The notes under the pieces are model-generated. The model did not search any database and had not been told where the DNA came from. It saw only the letters and a program-made list of their open reading frames with translations. Made by a program: the position numbers and the translations under genes. Below, in pieces: positions 8,016 to 9,694 of a stretch of 9,694 bases of DNA; the first letter of the stretch is position 1; each line of letters opens with the position of its first letter. The DNA comes from an uncultured bacterium (GTDB lineage: Bacteria > Eisenbacteria > RBG-16-71-46 > CAIMUX01). The stretch spans positions 1-9,694 of the forward strand of contig CAMPIC010000066.1 in NCBI GenBank assembly GCA_946886185.1, given 5' to 3'.

Positions 8016-8572
8016 TCATCCGTACGGAGCACGTCAGGCAGCCGCTGGTTCGGCCGGAGCAACTTCGCCCCGCGCAACTTCGCCCCGCGCAACTTCGCCG
8101 GGGGCAACTTCGCCGGGGGCAACTTCGCCGGGGGCAACGGCCGGAGGCGCCCCGCGCGACTGAGCCTCGGCAAGCGCAGCAGTGGCAGCCGCGGGTGAGG
8201 CGTACTGCTGCGTGGATCGGGTGCGCGTGCGCGGCACTGAGTTTCTTTGGGAGCCTGTCCGGCAAGGCGCGCGCACAAGCCACCAACGACGGACGTCAGG
8301 TCGCGCCCACCCTGGAAGAAATCCGGATCGAGGGGGAGATCGCGATGCCGCAGGTCGTCTTCATCACCGCGCGCGATCAATTCCAGTATCCAGACGAGAG
8401 ACACCGGAGTTACGTCCTGTGGGCTGCGGATATTGCCGCGCTCGCCCCGGTGCCGAGCCTCGTGTGGGTGGTCGGTCACGAACGACCGTCCACGCTGTTC
8501 CCGGGAGAGTCGACGCTCGACGACCGGATCGTGCCGCTTCCCGCATCGCTTCCCGAGAGTGAAGGGAAGTAA
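8012..8572 (+). CDS. Small exported or membrane-anchored protein with QLRPA/QLRRG repeats
   Basis: ATG 8012 overlaps the lipoprotein stop (ATGA) and has the strong site at 7994-8004. The product is 186 residues. Residues 1-64 are basic, Gln/Arg/Pro-rich and carry five pentads at 17-41 (QLRPA twice, QLRRG three times). Residues 63-88 are RRTAAWIGCACAALSFFGSL followed by SGKARA, a good signal peptide with an ARA site before Gln89, or an uncleaved inner-membrane anchor. Residues 89-186 are the exported domain; its most distinctive stretch is TLEEIRIEGEIAMPQVVFIT. I do not recognise a named family. If the long start is used, the repeats stay in the cytoplasm as a positively charged tail. If GTG 8195 is used, an ordinary 125-residue secreted precursor results. 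It precedes the ExbB/D-like genes, so it may couple the inner-membrane pair to the periplasmic TPR proteins. Confidence 0.75.
   Translation: MIIRTEHVRQPLVRPEQLRPAQLRPAQLRRGQLRRGQLRRGQRPEAPRATEPRQAQQWQPRVRRTAAWIGCACAALSFFGSLSGKARAQATNDGRQVAPTLEEIRIEGEIAMPQVVFITARDQFQYPDERHRSYVLWAADIAALAPVPSLVWVVGHERPSTLFPGESTLDDRIVPLPASLPESEGK
8059..8138 (+). repeat. 15-nt tandem repeat, five units plus 5 nt
   Basis: Units start at 8059, 8074, 8089, 8104 and 8119. All share GCAACTTCGCC. The first two end CCGC and the last three end GGGG, so the array has two internally identical blocks (2 + 3 copies), which points to recent slippage or recombination. A degenerate copy may precede it (8044-8058). In the chosen frame it encodes QLRPA and QLRRG pentads. 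Confidence 0.95.
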
Positions 8573-8575
8573 GCC

Positions 8576-8665
8576 ATGGAATGCACCGAGAAGCCGGCGG
8601 CGGCCAAGGCCGGGCCGCTGCGCCGGGTAGCTCATACGACGAACTACGTCCACTCTCGTATCTGA
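8576..8665 (+). CDS. Doubtful 29-codon ORF in the gap before the ExbB-like gene
   Basis: ATG 8576 opens 3 nt after the previous stop and ends at TGA 8663, one base before the ribosome-binding site of the next gene. The product would begin MECTEKPAAAKAG and has no signal peptide or membrane segment. The ribosome-binding sequence is weak (AAGGG at 8562-8566). Much of the ORF is hairpin sequence. It could be a coupling mini-ORF, but it is more likely non-coding spacer. Confidence 0.2.
   Translation: MECTEKPAAAKAGPLRRVAHTTNYVHSRI
8594..8626 (+). other. GC-only hairpin upstream of the ExbB-like gene
   Basis: CCGGCG (8594-8599) pairs with CGCCGG (8621-8626), and GCGGCC (8600-8605) pairs with GGCCGC (8613-8618). 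This makes 12 G-C pairs with a 2-nt bulge (TG) and a 7-nt loop. No T run follows, so it is not a standard intrinsic terminator. It may act as an mRNA-stability or processing element, setting the relative output of the ExbB/D-like genes against the upstream genes. Confidence 0.5.
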
Positions 8666-8666
8666 C

Positions 8667-8673
8667 AGGAGGT
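8667..8673 (+). promoter_or_regulatory. Shine-Dalgarno AGGAGGT for the ExbB-like gene
   Basis: AGGAGGT lies 5 nt before ATG 8679. This gene therefore has independent strong initiation after a 106-nt gap, unlike the overlapping junctions upstream. Confidence 0.8.
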
Positions 8674-8678
8674 AATCG

Positions 8679-9317
8679 ATGGGATTCGTTTCCAGCTTGT
8701 CCACGTACTTCCGTGAAGGCGGTCCCTTCATGTACGTCATCCTGGTGATCGGAGTGCTCGTGCTCGGAATCGCGCTCGAGCGCATCTGGGTCATCGGGCG
8801 CGCCTCTGGGTTCGATTCGGGGCGCTTCCTGCGTGACATCGAGGCGCGCCTCACGCAAGGAGACGTGCCGGGCGCGCTCAATCTCGCGCGGCAGGCGCAG
8901 ACTCCGGTGGCCCATGTCGCCGCGACCGTCATCGCGAGCGATCGGACCAACGACGATCGCATGATGACCGCCGCGGAAGGTGCGGCCTCCACTGTCCTGC
9001 CGCCGCTTTCGAGGCGATTGCCGTTTCTGGCGGTTTTGGCCAATACCGCGACCTTGCTCGGACTCCTCGGCACGATCTTCGGACTGACGACGGCGTTCTC
9101 CGCCGTGGGCGCGGCCGATCCGGCGCAACGCTCGACGTTCCTGGCGCTCGGGATCTCCCAGGCGCTCAACACCACGTCGCTCGGATTGATCATCGCCATC
9201 CCGACTCTGCTCTTGCACACCTTCCTGGTGGGGCGCGTCGAGACGGTGATCGATCAGGTCGAGGAAACCAGCGCGCGTGTCATCCAGGCAATGGGCCGCG
9301 CGGGCCGGGCTGCCTGA
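8679..9317 (+). CDS. MotA/TolQ/ExbB family inner-membrane protein
   Basis: The product is 212 residues with the standard three-helix layout: TM1 about 17-38 (PFMYVILVIGVLVLGIAL), a cytoplasmic domain, TM2 about 115-138 (ANTATLLGLLGTIFGLTTAF) and TM3 about 155-184 (ISQALNTTSLGLIIAIPTLL). The GLLGTIFGL and GLIIAIP motifs are diagnostic of the family. In ExbB and TolQ this protein forms a pentamer around ExbD/TolR dimers and converts proton flow into movement or force across the periplasm. T123 and T166 align by eye with the functional threonines of E. coli ExbB (T148 and T181). The position of the essential glutamate E176 is occupied by Gln161 (ISQAL against IAEAL). The ExbD-like partner follows after 3 nt. 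Its job is probably to power the periplasmic/outer-membrane proteins encoded upstream, not a classical TonB or Tol-Pal system, as no tonB, tolA or pal is visible. Confidence 0.93.
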   Translation: MGFVSSLSTYFREGGPFMYVILVIGVLVLGIALERIWVIGRASGFDSGRFLRDIEARLTQGDVPGALNLARQAQTPVAHVAATVIASDRTNDDRMMTAAEGAASTVLPPLSRRLPFLAVLANTATLLGLLGTIFGLTTAFSAVGAADPAQRSTFLALGISQALNTTSLGLIIAIPTLLLHTFLVGRVETVIDQVEETSARVIQAMGRAGRAA

Positions 9318-9320
9318 CCG

Positions 9321-9694
9321 ATGAAGCGTTCCAAAACGAGCCGATTCCGCACCATCGTGGAAGGAGACTTGGAGATCCTTCCGCTGATGAACCTGTTCGT
9401 GGTGCTCATCCCGATGCTCCTTCTGTCCGCGGTGTTCTTGGAGGTCGCGGTCGTGCGCATGGATCTTCCGGTCGATGGCGCTGCCGGCGGCTCCGCGGAC
9501 GAGATGCTCGATCTCTCGGTGCGGATCGAACAGGGGAGATACCTCATCCAGGGGAATGCACTCGAGGAGACGGAAGTGGCGCGCACCGGGGAAGGCGATC
9601 GCGATGCGCTTACGGAGGCGCTCCAGCGCGTGGCGACGGCCCATCCCGGCAATCAATCGGTGAGGATCGTCTCGCGTCCGGCTACGCAGTACGA
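9321..9694 (+). CDS. ExbD/TolR family protein (3' end outside window)
   Basis: ATG 9321 lies 3 nt after the ExbB-like stop with no strong ribosome-binding site, so translation is probably coupled. 124 codons are visible. A short basic cytoplasmic tail (KRSKTSRFR) leads to one membrane helix, about residues 20-40 (PLMNLFVVLIPMLLLSAVFL), then a periplasmic domain with ExbD-like strands (LDLSVRIEQGRYLIQGNALE, then VRIVSRPA near the cut). In ExbD and TolR the helix begins with a Pro-Leu-Val-Asp motif whose Asp is required for proton coupling. Here the equivalent residue is Asn24 in PLMN. E18, just before the helix, and E41, at its far end, are the nearest acidic residues. The product is likely a stator-like partner of the preceding protein with unusual or lost proton coupling, perhaps complemented by a second ExbD encoded beyond the window. 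Confidence 0.88.
   Translation, partial: MKRSKTSRFRTIVEGDLEILPLMNLFVVLIPMLLLSAVFLEVAVVRMDLPVDGAAGGSADEMLDLSVRIEQGRYLIQGNALEETEVARTGEGDRDALTEALQRVATAHPGNQSVRIVSRPATQY

Noticed and set aside
8059..8138. CRISPR-like array
   Set aside because: The 15-nt units are directly adjacent with no spacers and lie inside a coding frame with a strong ribosome-binding site.
8034..8140. Pentapeptide-repeat protein on the minus strand (AKLPP/AKLRG pentads)
   Set aside because: Any 15-nt repeat gives pentads in every frame. The minus frames have no start context or flanking domain, and the + strand frame has the ATGA overlap, strong Shine-Dalgarno and signal peptide.

Overview
The window is GC-rich (roughly two thirds G+C by eye) and every convincing gene lies on the + strand in one closely packed, probably single-operon block. 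Both ends are cut: the first gene lacks its 5' part and the last its 3' part. The products point to a Gram-negative (diderm) bacterium: an outer-membrane beta-barrel ending in phenylalanine, several Sec-exported periplasmic proteins, a TPR lipoprotein and an ExbB/ExbD-type inner-membrane pair. I cannot assign the lineage. Myxococcota, Gemmatimonadota and Eisenbacteria-like phyla would all fit. No tRNA, rRNA, IS element, integrase or CRISPR array is visible.

Layout: (1) 2-574, C-terminal part of an outer-membrane barrel; (2) 643-1377, secreted PepSY-like protein with an odd basic N-terminal extension encoded by 24-nt repeats; (3) 1379-2206, unrecognised secreted protein with an alpha-helical N half and a beta-rich C half; (4) 2203-7032, a 1609-residue exported TPR/coiled-coil protein; (5) 7029-8015, TPR lipoprotein; (6) 8012-8572, membrane-anchored or secreted small protein with a 15-nt repeat block in front of its hydrophobic segment; (7) 8573-8678, a gap holding a 12-bp GC hairpin and a dubious 29-codon ORF; (8) 8679-9317, MotA/TolQ/ExbB family; (9) 9321-end, ExbD/TolR family. 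Junctions are tight: a 1-nt gap, GTGA, ATGA, ATGA and a 3-nt gap.

Taken together, an ExbB/ExbD motor pair, a giant periplasmic TPR protein, a TPR lipoprotein and an outer-membrane barrel look like one envelope-spanning, proton-motive-force-type machine. The closest described system I can name is the Agl/Glt machinery of Myxococcus xanthus gliding motility. That is an architectural resemblance, not a demonstrated homology.

The two most interesting signals are these. First, both acidic residues central to ExbB/ExbD function appear as amides here (Gln in the ExbB-like protein, Asn in the ExbD-like protein). Second, at three gene junctions an outer start codon with a good Shine-Dalgarno is followed 114-195 nt later, in the same frame, by a second start that sits directly on a signal peptide and overlaps a stop in the upstream gene's own frame. 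The segment between the two starts carries short tandem repeats each time.
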